Source: Undibacterium pigrum (GTDB lineage: Bacteria; Pseudomonadota; Gammaproteobacteria; Burkholderiales; Burkholderiaceae_D). From it: a DNA stretch of 64,000 nucleotides. The translations under genes were made by a program, and so were the position numbers. The notes beneath the pieces were generated by a model, which was not told where the DNA came from, searched no databases, and saw only the letters and a list, made by a program, of their open reading frames with translations. The stretch is from NCBI RefSeq assembly GCF_003201815.1, contig NZ_QJKB01000002.1, positions 758,128-822,127 of the forward strand, given 5' to 3'. Positions 16,583 through 25,423 of the stretch are shown piece by piece. Position 1 is the first letter of the stretch, and each line of letters opens with the position of its first letter.

Positions 16583-16609
16583 TACTTAGTTGCAAAAAAT
16601 AACTAAGTA
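16583..16609. promoter_or_regulatory. Operator of the NAD-salvage operon (CTTAGT-N11-ACTAAG)
   Basis: TACTTAGTT-GCAAAAAAT-AACTAAGTA is a perfect 9-bp dyad whose core (16585-16607) equals the one near 16278. It lies about 40-66 bases upstream of the nicotinamidase start, where a repressor would overlap the promoter. The other sequence between the two operators (16308-16582) shows no gene; it is AT-rich and holds the back-to-back promoters. Confidence 0.65.
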
Positions 16610-16648
16610 TCCTAGAATAGAATCAGCTTCAAAAGAAAAGGAAATATC

Positions 16649-17512
16649 ATGAAACGTAATTTGCAAGTCCTCATCATTGATCCGCAAAATGATTTCTGTG
16701 ATTTGCCACCTGCTTATCTGGCACGAGATGTACATAATGCAGAAGCATTATCTCCAGCCCTGCCAGTGCCCGGTGCCCATGCTGATATGTTGCGTGTGGC
16801 TGAGCTGATCAATAAAGGCGCAGATGGCATCAGCGGCATCAGCATCACTCTGGATGCACACCATCGCTATGATATTGCTCACCCTACATTCTGGAAGACA
16901 GGGCAGGGTGAGGCAGTTATACCTTTCACGTCTATATCCGCGGCAGCAGTGCGCTCTGGCGAATACCAGCCACGTCAGGCTGAAGCTTTGCCGCGCGCCC
17001 TGGCCTACCTGGATGCACTGGAAGCAGAGGGTCGCTATCAACTCATGATATGGCCGGTACATTGCGAAATTGGTTCGTGGGGTCAGAATGTGCATGTCGA
17101 TGTGCGTGCAGCCTATAATGCCTGGGAAGAAAAACAACTGGGTGTGGTCACCAAGATCAACAAGGGTTCCAACCCCTGGACTGAGCATTACTCTGCGGTC
17201 AAGGCAGAAGTGCCGGATGACAGCGACCCAGATACGCAACTGAACCAGCAATTGATCACAGAACTGAGCAAGGCTGACCGCGTGTATATTACTGGCGAAG
17301 CAGGCAGTCATTGCGTGAAAGCGACTACTGAACATCTGGTAGAAAATTTCGCCACAGCCGATTTGCACAAGCTGGTGCTGGTAACTGATTGCATGAGTGC
17401 AGTCACCGGCTTTGATGCACAGTTTGAAGGCTTTGTACGCGATATGGCTGCCAAGGGTGTGCAGATTGCGAAGATGGCAGATGTATTGCCTGAGTTGCTG
17501 GCGAATGCCTGA
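16649..17512 (+). CDS. Nicotinamidase / cysteine hydrolase (PncA-like)
   Basis: A 287-residue isochorismatase-fold hydrolase. The catalytic triad Asp is D11 in IIDPQNDF, the nucleophile is C222 in GEAGSHCVKAT, and the metal-binding cluster matches D69, H71 and H78 in TLDAHHRYDIAHP. The family hydrolyses nicotinamide to nicotinate and ammonia. At 287 residues it is longer than E. coli PncA (about 213), with extra sequence in the middle. An AAGGAAA ribosome binding site precedes the ATG. It heads an operon with nicotinate phosphoribosyltransferase, NAD synthetase and NMN adenylyltransferase, which together complete the Preiss-Handler route, and that context makes nicotinamide the most likely substrate. 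Confidence 0.87.
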   Translation: MKRNLQVLIIDPQNDFCDLPPAYLARDVHNAEALSPALPVPGAHADMLRVAELINKGADGISGISITLDAHHRYDIAHPTFWKTGQGEAVIPFTSISAAAVRSGEYQPRQAEALPRALAYLDALEAEGRYQLMIWPVHCEIGSWGQNVHVDVRAAYNAWEEKQLGVVTKINKGSNPWTEHYSAVKAEVPDDSDPDTQLNQQLITELSKADRVYITGEAGSHCVKATTEHLVENFATADLHKLVLVTDCMSAVTGFDAQFEGFVRDMAAKGVQIAKMADVLPELLANA

Positions 17513-17585
17513 TATCTTTCAGGCGATAATTGTAAGGTGAGATTCATCAGGTAATACTTGTCAGGTAATACTGGAAAAGAAAAAT

Positions 17586-18776
17586 ATGAAACCCGTAGTT
17601 CAAAGTTTGCTGGAAACTGATTTATACAAATTCACCATGTGGCAGGCCCTGCTGCATAGTCATCCAAATGCCCAGACTGAATATGCTTTTGTTTGCCGCA
17701 ACTCCACTGCTTATCCACTGGCAGAACTGAAGACTGATGTTGAGCGTGAAATCGATCACTTGTGCGCGCTCAATTTTACCGAAGATGAACTCGACTATCT
17801 GCGCTCATTGCGTTTCATCAAAAGCGACTTCACTGATTTTTTGACAGTCTTTCATTTTCAGCGCAAATTCATCAAAATCAGTACCGATGGCGACAATTTG
17901 CAGATCGTGGCAACTGGCCCGCAAGTGCATGTCATGGGCTTTGAGATTTTTGTACTGCATATCGTCAATGAATTATATTTCCGCCGCTTGCAAACGGCAG
18001 ACACGCTGCCTGAAGGCAGGCGCAGGCTGGCAGCCAAGATAGAGCAAGTCCGTGCATTTGGAAAAGAAGCGCCAAAAACCCATCCCTTTGAATTCTTTGA
18101 TTTTGGCTTGCGCAGGCGTTTTTCAGGCGACTGGCATGATGAAGTCGTCGCCACACTGGCGCGTGAAGTGCCACAGTTTTTCAAGGGCACATCGAATGTC
18201 TATCTTGCCAGGAAATACAAGCTCGTGCCCATAGGCACCATGGCCCATGAATATCTGCAGTCTTATCAATCTTTTGGCGTGCGTTTGCGTGATTTCCAGA
18301 AAGCGGCACTGGAAGACTGGGTGCAGGAATACCGTGGTGACCTCGGCACTGCACTGACCGACGTGGTAGGCATGGATGCTTTCCTGGCTGACTTTGATCT
18401 TTACTTCGCCAAACTGTTTGATGGCTTGCGTCATGATTCTGGTGATCCGGTGGTCTGGGGCGAGAAAGCCCTGGGACATTATGCCAAACTGCGCATAGAT
18501 GCCCATACCAAGCGCCTGGTGTTTTCAGATGGACTGAATCTTGAGACTGCCTTCAGCCTGTATCGCCATTTTGCTGACCGTACCATGACAGGTTTTGGCA
18601 TAGGCACCAATCTGACAAATGACACTGGTATCAAGGCCCTCAATATTGTCATGAAACTCAAGTCCTGCAATGGCCAGCCTGTCGCCAAATTATCTGACTC
18701 TGCGGGCAAGACTTTGTGTACGGATGAAACCTTCCTCGCTTATATGCGCCAGGTTTTTAATCATCCTCTCATGTAG
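17586..18776 (+). CDS. pncB: Nicotinate phosphoribosyltransferase
   Basis: A 396-residue cytoplasmic enzyme that joins nicotinate to PRPP to form nicotinate mononucleotide. Family motifs are the N-terminal [15 protein letters not shown], the FFDFGLRRR segment, [31 protein letters not shown] and [11 protein letters not shown], all of which line the PRPP and nicotinate sites. The length fits PncB of the E. coli type. It lies 73 bases after the nicotinamidase gene and 39 before the NAD synthetase gene. No frameshift or missing residue is seen. Confidence 0.96.
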   Translation: MKPVVQSLLETDLYKFTMWQALLHSHPNAQTEYAFVCRNSTAYPLAELKTDVEREIDHLCALNFTEDELDYLRSLRFIKSDFTDFLTVFHFQRKFIKISTDGDNLQIVATGPQVHVMGFEIFVLHIVNELYFRRLQTADTLPEGRRRLAAKIEQVRAFGKEAPKTHPFEFFDFGLRRRFSGDWHDEVVATLAREVPQFFKGTSNVYLARKYKLVPIGTMAHEYLQSYQSFGVRLRDFQKAALEDWVQEYRGDLGTALTDVVGMDAFLADFDLYFAKLFDGLRHDSGDPVVWGEKALGHYAKLRIDAHTKRLVFSDGLNLETAFSLYRHFADRTMTGFGIGTNLTNDTGIKALNIVMKLKSCNGQPVAKLSDSAGKTLCTDETFLAYMRQVFNHPLM

Positions 18777-18815
18777 ACCAAGCTCAACTCAGAACTTTCA
18801 CTCAGGACTTTCATC

Positions 18816-20513
18816 ATGTTGAAACTGGCAGTTGCACAATTAAATTATATGGTGGGTGATTTCGCTGGAAACTGCGCCGCTATCATCAGCCATATGCAAA
18901 AAGCTGCGGCGGCAAGCGCCGATGTCGCGGTATTCAGCGAACTCTGTATCTGTGGTTATTACCCTGGCGACTTGCTCGAAGACAGTGCTTTCCTGGCCAA
19001 GGCAGAACAGGCATTGGCGAATATCATGCAGGCTTCACGGGACTACCCCAGTCTCGTCAGCGTGATAGGTACAGTACGTTCAAATAAAGGACAAGGCAAG
19101 GCCCTGCATAATGCCTTGCTGGCGATACGCAATGGTGAGATCGTTGCCGAATACTATAAGCAATTACTTCCCACCTACGGCATCTTCGATGAGCGCCGTC
19201 ATTTTGAGCCTGGCAAGGAAGTTGCCAGTACCCTCGATGTGGCAGGGCACAAACTGGGTTTCATGGTGTGTGAAGATGGCTGGAATGATGAAGAGCATGA
19301 TTACCAGGTTAATCCCTTCAATGCCCTGACTGCGGCAAAAGTGGATTTGATCATCAGCATCAATGCCAGCCCATCGGACATAGGTAAGCGCCAGCAAAGA
19401 CATGCGATGTTTGCCAGGGCAGCAGCCCATCATCAACTGCCCTTGCTATATGTGAACCAGGTTGGCGGACAAGACCAGCTGGTGTTTGACGGCGCTTCAT
19501 TTGCGGTCACATCCGATCATGGCGTGACTTTTGAAGCCGCACGTTTTGAAGAAGATTTTCAATTGCTGGGATTTGCAGATAAACAGTTTACTGCGATAGA
19601 TGGCACAGCATTGCTCAAGCCGGACAGCATAGGATTGTCCGTGCCAGAATTTACCCGTCGCCAGATCGTGCTGGGGCTGCAAGACTATGCGCGTCGTTGC
19701 GGTTTCAAACAGGTGGTGGTTGGTTCTTCGGGTGGGATTGATTCGGCATTGACGATAGCCCTGGCAGTGCAGGCGCTGGGTGCTGAAAATGTTATCGCCA
19801 TCACCATGCCATCTGCGTATTCAAGCACAGGTTCAGTGTCTGACTCGGTCAAGTTATGCGACAACCTGCAAGTCAAGTTATATACACATCCGATACTGAG
19901 TCTGGTAGAGCAATATGCCAGGGGTTTTGAAGATGCATTTGCCTCACCCTTGCGAGGTCTGACGCAAGAGAATTTGCAGGCCCGCATACGCGGCACCATA
20001 CTCATGGAATATTCCAATGCCTTCGGCGCACTTTTACTGACGACTGGTAACAAGAGTGAAATATCTGTCGGTTACTGTACCCTGTATGGTGACACCAATG
20101 GTGGCCTGGGCTTGATAGGTGACTTGTACAAGACAGAAGTCTATGCCTTGTCGCAACATGTCAATAGCGCAGCCGGGCGTGAAATTATTCCGCAAGATGT
20201 GCTGACCAAACCACCATCAGCAGAACTCGCGCCCGACCAGCTTGATACAGACAGCCTGCCACCGTATGATGAGCTTGATGAAATGCTGAAATGGCATATA
20301 GAGGGCAAGCGCCTGCCTGCCCATGAATTTGCAAAAGCCCAGGCCTTTGTTGAGCAATTGCAAAAGACAGAAGCTGGGCAGAAAAGCCTGAGCCGTATCA
20401 TAGGCATGGTGGCGCGCAATGAATACAAGCGCCGCCAGGCACCGCCCATCATACGGGTACGCGCCCGTGCATTTGGTAGTGGACGCCAGATGCCGATTGC
20501 GGCAAAGTATTGA
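18816..20513 (+). CDS. nadE: Glutamine-dependent NAD+ synthetase
   Basis: A 565-residue two-domain enzyme. The N-terminal nitrilase-like glutaminase domain has the triad E42, K115 and C152 (VFSELCICGYYP, EYYKQLLPTYG, FMVCEDGWND). The C-terminal synthetase domain has the ATP-pyrophosphatase P-loop SGGIDS at 305-310 followed by GNKSEISVGYCTLYGD. Ammonia from glutamine is channelled to deamido-NAD to make NAD. This long NadE form differs from the short, ammonia-dependent enzyme. In this operon it takes the product of PncB plus NadM to NAD. Confidence 0.96.
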   Translation: MLKLAVAQLNYMVGDFAGNCAAIISHMQKAAAASADVAVFSELCICGYYPGDLLEDSAFLAKAEQALANIMQASRDYPSLVSVIGTVRSNKGQGKALHNALLAIRNGEIVAEYYKQLLPTYGIFDERRHFEPGKEVASTLDVAGHKLGFMVCEDGWNDEEHDYQVNPFNALTAAKVDLIISINASPSDIGKRQQRHAMFARAAAHHQLPLLYVNQVGGQDQLVFDGASFAVTSDHGVTFEAARFEEDFQLLGFADKQFTAIDGTALLKPDSIGLSVPEFTRRQIVLGLQDYARRCGFKQVVVGSSGGIDSALTIALAVQALGAENVIAITMPSAYSSTGSVSDSVKLCDNLQVKLYTHPILSLVEQYARGFEDAFASPLRGLTQENLQARIRGTILMEYSNAFGALLLTTGNKSEISVGYCTLYGDTNGGLGLIGDLYKTEVYALSQHVNSAAGREIIPQDVLTKPPSAELAPDQLDTDSLPPYDELDEMLKWHIEGKRLPAHEFAKAQAFVEQLQKTEAGQKSLSRIIGMVARNEYKRRQAPPIIRVRARAFGSGRQMPIAAKY

Positions 20514-20560
20514 AATCCAGAAGATCAAGTTCAACCTTTACCATTATTTAGAAGTCATCC

Positions 20561-21595
20561 ATGCAAATCGACGTTGCAGTACTGATAGGACGCTTTCAAC
20601 CTTTTCATAACGGCCATGCCACGCTCTTGCAACTGGCACTGGAAACCGCAGAAGAAGTAGTCGTGGTATTGGGCTCATCTTTTCATGCGCGCAGTACCAA
20701 GAACCCTTTCACCTGGCAAGAACGGGCAGACATGATCAACGCCACCCTGTCACCCGCAGACCGGGACCGGGTGTCGTATATTGCCGTGCGCGATTACTAT
20801 GATGATGCGCGCTGGTCAGCGGCCATACGCGGCAAGGTCGAAAGGCATTTTCCCTATGCAAAGCGGATAGCCCTGATAGGCCATTTCAAGGATGCTTCCA
20901 GCTATTACCTGAACCGTTTCCCGCAATGGCAGTTGGTCGCGGCTGAACAATTGCTGGCGATAGATGCCACTGTCATACGCCGTGTCTTGTTTGAAGCGGA
21001 AGACATGCGCGTCTCGCTTGATGTGATTTCTCATTACCTGCCACTGAGCATAAGACAATATTTGAAGGCCTGGAGTATCTTGCCGCACTATGCCGTTCTC
21101 GTAAAAGAGCATGCACAATTGCTGGCATACCATGAATCATGGAAGCCAGCCCCTTATGCACCTATGTTCGTCACTCTGGATGCCGTGGTCAAGGCCGCAG
21201 GCCATGTCTTGCTGGTACAGCGCGGCGGCTTTCCTGGCAAAGGCCTGTGGGCCTTGCCAGGTGGTTTCCTGGACCAGAATGAAAGACTGTTCCAGGGTGC
21301 AATACGCGAATTGTTTGAAGAAACCAATCTGGCTGTACTGGCATCGACCCTTGAGCATTCACTAGTTGATGTCAAAGTGTTCGATCACCCTGGCCGCAGC
21401 CTGCGTGGCCGCACGATTACCCATGCGCATTTCTTTGATTTGCAGACTGAACACTTGCCTGATATCCGCGCTGCCGATGATGCGGCACAGGCAGCCTGGG
21501 TCAGTATAGAGAAACTGGAAGGCATGGAAGAAATGTTCTTTGATGACCATTTTCATATCCTCGATCAATTCCTCAATTTGACTGAGGGCGAATAA
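20561..21595 (+). CDS. Bifunctional NMN adenylyltransferase / Nudix ADP-ribose pyrophosphatase
   Basis: A 344-residue fusion. Residues 1-175 form a NadM-type nucleotidyltransferase with GRFQPFHNGH (10-19) and an ISxxx-like helix near residue 110-145. Residues 200-335 form a Nudix domain with an intact Nudix box at 234-256 (REL-EE motif). Fusions of this type adenylylate NMN (or NaMN) and hydrolyse ADP-ribose to AMP and ribose 5-phosphate. The gene closes the NAD-salvage operon and links it chemically to the divergent ADP-ribose operon, because the Nudix half would consume the ADP-ribose released there. A terminator follows. Confidence 0.94.
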   Translation: MQIDVAVLIGRFQPFHNGHATLLQLALETAEEVVVVLGSSFHARSTKNPFTWQERADMINATLSPADRDRVSYIAVRDYYDDARWSAAIRGKVERHFPYAKRIALIGHFKDASSYYLNRFPQWQLVAAEQLLAIDATVIRRVLFEAEDMRVSLDVISHYLPLSIRQYLKAWSILPHYAVLVKEHAQLLAYHESWKPAPYAPMFVTLDAVVKAAGHVLLVQRGGFPGKGLWALPGGFLDQNERLFQGAIRELFEETNLAVLASTLEHSLVDVKVFDHPGRSLRGRTITHAHFFDLQTEHLPDIRAADDAAQAAWVSIEKLEGMEEMFFDDHFHILDQFLNLTEGE

Positions 21596-21602
21596 AACCA
21601 GG

Positions 21603-21636
21603 AGGGCGGGCCTGAGCCTGCCCTTTCTGTTTTATT
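21603..21636. terminator. Bidirectional terminator between NadM-Nudix and uronate dehydrogenase genes
   Basis: AGGGCGGGC-CTGA-GCCTGCCCT forms a 9-bp stem with one G-T pair (21603-21624), followed by a T-rich tract on the plus strand. On the minus strand a TTTT run also follows. The two genes converge here. Confidence 0.8.
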
Positions 21637-22453
21637 TGTACTGGGGACCAGTCAATAAAAACCCCCCACCCTGATAGATGGTCGTGATGTCATCCTTCTC
21701 TGGATACGCACTGCTATCGGGAAATAGATGAGTAAATGCCGTAGAGCTGTCTTTAGCTTGAAAGCCCAGATGCGCAGCCTTTTTATTATCCCACCATTTG
21801 CCTGGATTATCAGATACGCCAAAGCTGATGGTATGGCCTACCCGCGGCGCAAATACTGAGCAGCGCAATAATTCAAACAAGTCGTCATAGCTGAAGTAAG
21901 TCACCATCATGCGGCGCGTAGTCGGCACCGGGAAGGACGAGCCTATGCGTATGCATACGGTTTCTATACCAAAGCGGTCATAGTAATAACGTGACAGTGA
22001 CTCACCAAAACATTTGCTGATGCCATACATGCCATCAGGGCGGGTGGGCATGTCGGCATCAATGTAATCGGTAGTGCGGTAATAGCCAACTGCATGATTC
22101 GAGCTGGCAAAGATGACGCGCTTTACATGATGCTTGTGCACGGCTTCATAGATATTATAAGTACCCTGGATGTTTGCATGCATGATGGCTTCAAAATTGG
22201 CTTCAGTAGAAATGCCGCCAAAGTGCAGCACGACATCCACGCCTTCCATCAGCGCCAGCACGGCAGCTTTATCAGCCAGATCACATTGCACGATTTCTTC
22301 GCCTACTCCTGCCGCGCCCAGATCGGCAATGTCACTGAGGCGAACGATATTGGCCCATGCCTTGATGCGTTCACGCAAGACCTTGCCCAGTCCACCGGCA
22401 GCACCGGTCAGCAAGATGCGGTTAAAAGGTTTTTCTATGCTAGTGGTAGTCAT
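21632..22453 (-). CDS. udh: Uronate dehydrogenase
   Basis: A 273-residue NAD-dependent short-chain (extended SDR) enzyme. The Rossmann motif is LLTGAAGGLGKVLRE and the catalytic YxxxK is YGISK. The segments LHFGGIS, FASSNHAVGYYRTTDYIDADMPTRPDGMYG and CIRIGSSFPVPTTRRMM match bacterial uronate dehydrogenases. It oxidises D-galacturonate (and D-glucuronate) to the aldarolactone, the first step of the oxidative uronate route. It follows the galactarate dehydratase gene on the same strand with a 51-base gap. The lactone would be opened by the SMP-30-type lactonase encoded at 35653-36567. Confidence 0.93.
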   Translation of the reverse strand: MTTTSIEKPFNRILLTGAAGGLGKVLRERIKAWANIVRLSDIADLGAAGVGEEIVQCDLADKAAVLALMEGVDVVLHFGGISTEANFEAIMHANIQGTYNIYEAVHKHHVKRVIFASSNHAVGYYRTTDYIDADMPTRPDGMYGISKCFGESLSRYYYDRFGIETVCIRIGSSFPVPTTRRMMVTYFSYDDLFELLRCSVFAPRVGHTISFGVSDNPGKWWDNKKAAHLGFQAKDSSTAFTHLFPDSSAYPEKDDITTIYQGGGFLLTGPQYK

Positions 22454-22504
22454 GGGATTCTTTCTCTTATATTGAATTCTTTATGTGTGGCTAAGACCTG
22501 GCTA

Positions 22505-24070
22505 TCAGGTAATCGGTGCCGGGTTAAACAGGACAAGTGCATTATGCAGCTTCCAGTGCTCGGCCCAGGTTTCCTTGCCACTGGCAACATCCAGCAGCAT
22601 CTGGAACAACTCCCATCCTACATCGGCTATCGTCGCTTCGCCGCTGGCAATCTTGCCGGCGTTGATATCCATGAGATCATGCCAGCGCCTGGCCAGGTCA
22701 TTTCTGGTGGCGACCTTGATGACAGGGACTGCGGCCAGGCCATAGGGGGTGCCGCGTCCGGTGGTAAACACATGCAGGTTCATGCCTGCTGCCAGTTGCA
22801 AGGTGCCACAAACAAAATCACTGGCTGGAGTAGCAGCATAGATCAAGCCTTTTTGCGTAAGTTTGTCACCAGGTGACAACACACCGGAAATGGTAGAGCT
22901 GCCAGACTTGACGATGGAACCCATGGCCTTTTCAACGATATTCGACAGCCCGCCTTTTTTATTGCCAGGCGTGGTATTGGCGCTGCGGTCTACACCACCA
23001 CGTTTCAGATAATCGTCATACCAGGCCATTTCCCTGATCATGGCTTCTGCCACTTCAGCATTGGCGGCGCGTGAGGTCAACTGGTCTATACCGTCGCGCA
23101 CTTCGGTCACTTCAGAAAACATCACCGTGGCACCAGCGCGCACCAGCAGATCTGTCGCAAAGCCAACGGCCGGGTTGGCCGTCACACCTGAGAAAGCATC
23201 ACTGCCACCGCATTGCACACCCACCACCAGTTCCGATGCAGGGCAGGGCACGCGGCGACGCTTGTCCAGTTCTGCCAGTTGTTTTTCTGCTGTCTTCATG
23301 ATGGAGGCAATCATGGAATTGAAGCCTACATGTGCCTGATCCTGCAAGCACACCAGTGCAGGTTCGCCGCTGCCTTCATCGTCTTTCTTGATCGGGATAC
23401 TACCCTTGGGGAACAGGCGCGTTGGTTGCAGTTTTTCACAACCCAGGCTGACAACCATGGCTTGTCCGCCAAAATTTGGATTCAGGCTGATATTGCGCAG
23501 CGTACGTATGGGGATATTTGCATTCGGTGCATCGATGGCAACACCGCAACCATAAGTATGTTCCAGGCCTACCACATCATCAACATGTGGAAACCTGGGC
23601 AAGAGTTCTTCTTTGATACGTTGTACCGCATGTTCAACCACGCCAGAGACGCATTGCACTGTCGTGGTGATTGCGAGGATATTGCGCGTACCCACACTGC
23701 CATCGGCATTCCTGTAGCCCATGAAAGTATAGCCTTCCAGGGGAGTCGTGTCGGGTGCAGATACCGTGGCGATGGGCAAGTCCAGCAACTCCCTGGCGGC
23801 TGGCATGCGTATCAGAGATTCTTCTACCCAGCTACCTTGCGGTATGGCGCGCACTGCATAGCCTATCGTGACGTTATAGCGGGTAATCGCTGCACCTTCG
23901 GCAAGGTCTTGCAATGCCAGCTTATGTCCTTGCGGGACGTGCTCCAGCAATGTTATCCCGCAGGGAAAGCGGGTCGCCGCAGGCAGGCCGCCATCATTGG
24001 CAACTATCGCCACATTGTCACTGGCATGCATGCGTATATAAAGCGGCAAGCTGGTGCTGGATATCGTCAT
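22505..24070 (-). CDS. garD: Galactarate dehydratase (GarD)
   Basis: A 521-residue protein of the UxaA/GarD family, closely resembling E. coli GarD along its length. Recognisable blocks are [20 protein letters not shown] N-terminus, the [19 protein letters not shown] block, [71 protein letters not shown] and [11 protein letters not shown]. It dehydrates meso-galactarate to 5-keto-4-deoxyglucarate using a bound metal. Together with Udh it forms a two-gene operon divergent from a GntR regulator. An operator TTGGT-N3-ACCAA lies about 100 bases upstream of the start codon. Confidence 0.95.
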   Translation of the reverse strand: MTISSTSLPLYIRMHASDNVAIVANDGGLPAATRFPCGITLLEHVPQGHKLALQDLAEGAAITRYNVTIGYAVRAIPQGSWVEESLIRMPAARELLDLPIATVSAPDTTPLEGYTFMGYRNADGSVGTRNILAITTTVQCVSGVVEHAVQRIKEELLPRFPHVDDVVGLEHTYGCGVAIDAPNANIPIRTLRNISLNPNFGGQAMVVSLGCEKLQPTRLFPKGSIPIKKDDEGSGEPALVCLQDQAHVGFNSMIASIMKTAEKQLAELDKRRRVPCPASELVVGVQCGGSDAFSGVTANPAVGFATDLLVRAGATVMFSEVTEVRDGIDQLTSRAANAEVAEAMIREMAWYDDYLKRGGVDRSANTTPGNKKGGLSNIVEKAMGSIVKSGSSTISGVLSPGDKLTQKGLIYAATPASDFVCGTLQLAAGMNLHVFTTGRGTPYGLAAVPVIKVATRNDLARRWHDLMDINAGKIASGEATIADVGWELFQMLLDVASGKETWAEHWKLHNALVLFNPAPIT

Positions 24071-24166
24071 TTTATTTTTCCCCTTCTCCGCTGCATGAGG
24101 CTGTTAGTGCAAAAAACAGACACATCAGTCCAATTATTTTTGTTGAAAAATCTGATTTTCATGAAA

Positions 24167-24179
24167 TTGGTCTTACCAA
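24167..24179. promoter_or_regulatory. UxuR/ExuR-like operator at the garD promoter
   Basis: TTGGT-CTT-ACCAA, flanked by A/T-rich bases, resembles the E. coli UxuR/ExuR consensus ATTGGTATACCAAT. It lies between garD and the divergent GntR gene, and a sister site is found at 24403-24413. Confidence 0.6.
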
Positions 24180-24402
24180 AATAAAACTGGCATGAACATC
24201 TGCCATGAAAATGGACTTCAGGTGTGCACACTGTGCTTGTGCTGTATGAAAACCATTTTTCTCTATGAAAATCGCTTATTTCTACTGTCAGATTTCTCTT
24301 TTTTTACCAGTAGGGAAGGTAGAGTCCGCTATAATCCCTGAGGTAGTATTTGTGGCGAGTATGCCACCAAAAAAAATATCTGGCTAGTCCACATTGCATA
24401 TT

Positions 24403-24432
24403 TGGTCTGACCACATTAGAATGGCCTGACCG
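24403..24432. promoter_or_regulatory. Paired operator at the GntR regulator promoter
   Basis: TGGTCTGACCA (24403-24413) is a TGGT-N3-ACCA dyad, and a weaker copy TGGCCTGACCG follows at 24422-24432. Both lie within 70 bases of the GntR start, which suggests autoregulation together with the garD site. The rest of the gap 24071-24469 holds only A/T-rich promoter-like DNA and no gene. Confidence 0.55.
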
Positions 24433-24469
24433 AATTGCTTTTATTAAGCTTTTCTATAAGTTGCAAATC

Positions 24470-25171
24470 ATGATGAAAAAAAATATTGCGCAGAATGAAG
24501 CTTTGCCGCATGAACCCAGGTTGTACCGGGTTGTGGCTGACAGGATCCAGGCGCTGATTGCAGAAGAAAATATTGCCGCTGGAGAGCGTCTGCCATCTGA
24601 GCGTGATCTGGCAACCAAGCTTAGTGTCAGCCGTGCTTCCTTGCGTGAAGCCCTGATCGCACTGGAGCTGGGTGGCGTGATTGAAGTGCGTGGTGGATCT
24701 GGCGTCTATGTCAGCGGCTTGCCGGAAGAGCAGGCCGATGTACCAGAAGCCGGGCCGGGGCCGTTTGAAGTCTTGTCTGCGCGGCGCTTGATTGAGTCGG
24801 AAGTGGCGGCGATTGCAGCCAGGGTAGCAACCGATTCAGCCATTGATGAAATTTTGAAAGCCGTGCTGGAAATGGAAAAGCATCATGCCAATTATTCCAG
24901 CAATGAAAACGCCGACAGGAATTTTCATTTATCCATCGCCAGGGCTACAGGTAATAGTGCACTGGTGGGTACGGTGGAATACTTGTGGAACCAGCGGGGC
25001 CGTTTGTGGCATAAATTGAAGGAGCATTTCCAGACTGAAGAATTACGCCAGCAAACACTGACGGATCACCGCAACATACTGGAAGCAATTGCTTCCCATG
25101 ATCCGGCTGCAGCGAGAAAGGCCATGCGCGCTCATCTTGAAAGAGTGACCAGGACTTTTTCGCGCGGATAA
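24470..25171 (+). CDS. GntR/FadR-family regulator of galacturonate genes (UxuR/ExuR-like)
   Basis: About 233 residues from the ATG at 24470 (a second ATG follows at once). An in-frame upstream extension to 24350 runs through the operators and is not convincing protein. The N-terminal winged helix has RIQALIAEENIAAGERLPSERDLATKLSVSRASLREALIALELGGVIEVRGGSGVYV, and the C-terminal FCD effector domain has the metal-site-like LHRARATGN and DHRNILEAIASHDPAAARKAMRAHL segments. It is divergent from garD-udh and flanked by TGGT-N3-ACCA dyads like those of UxuR/ExuR. It probably represses uronate genes until an oligogalacturonide-derived acid binds. Confidence 0.9.
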   Translation: MMKKNIAQNEALPHEPRLYRVVADRIQALIAEENIAAGERLPSERDLATKLSVSRASLREALIALELGGVIEVRGGSGVYVSGLPEEQADVPEAGPGPFEVLSARRLIESEVAAIAARVATDSAIDEILKAVLEMEKHHANYSSNENADRNFHLSIARATGNSALVGTVEYLWNQRGRLWHKLKEHFQTEELRQQTLTDHRNILEAIASHDPAAARKAMRAHLERVTRTFSRG

Positions 25172-25423
25172 GCGGATGAACGGATAAACGTATAAGCAGG
25201 CAAAGGATCAGTCAACAAGCAAAGAATACATTTGCGACTGTATCCCCGGGGCTGACAGCAGTCCCAAAATCGGATTTCTATCTTGACCGGCTGTGACCCC
25301 GGTGGGGCTTCTTGCGCCCATCTTCGTCGCAGTGGCACAGAGTACGCGAGGTGCTCCAACTAGTGACTTATGCAAAACAGCATAGGCACGAGAATTCCAT
25401 GAAAAACAGGAGGAGACTGAATA

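Noticed and set aside
16649..21595. NAD-salvage genes as a phage NARP-type anti-defence pathway
   Set aside because: NARP routes use ADP-ribose pyrophosphate or nicotinamide phosphoribosyltransferase. Here the nicotinate (Preiss-Handler) route with NadE is encoded, which fits host metabolism better.
22094..24184. Long plus-strand open frames over udh and garD
   Set aside because: They cover two secure genes on the other strand, lack known domains and show His/Cys-rich antisense composition.
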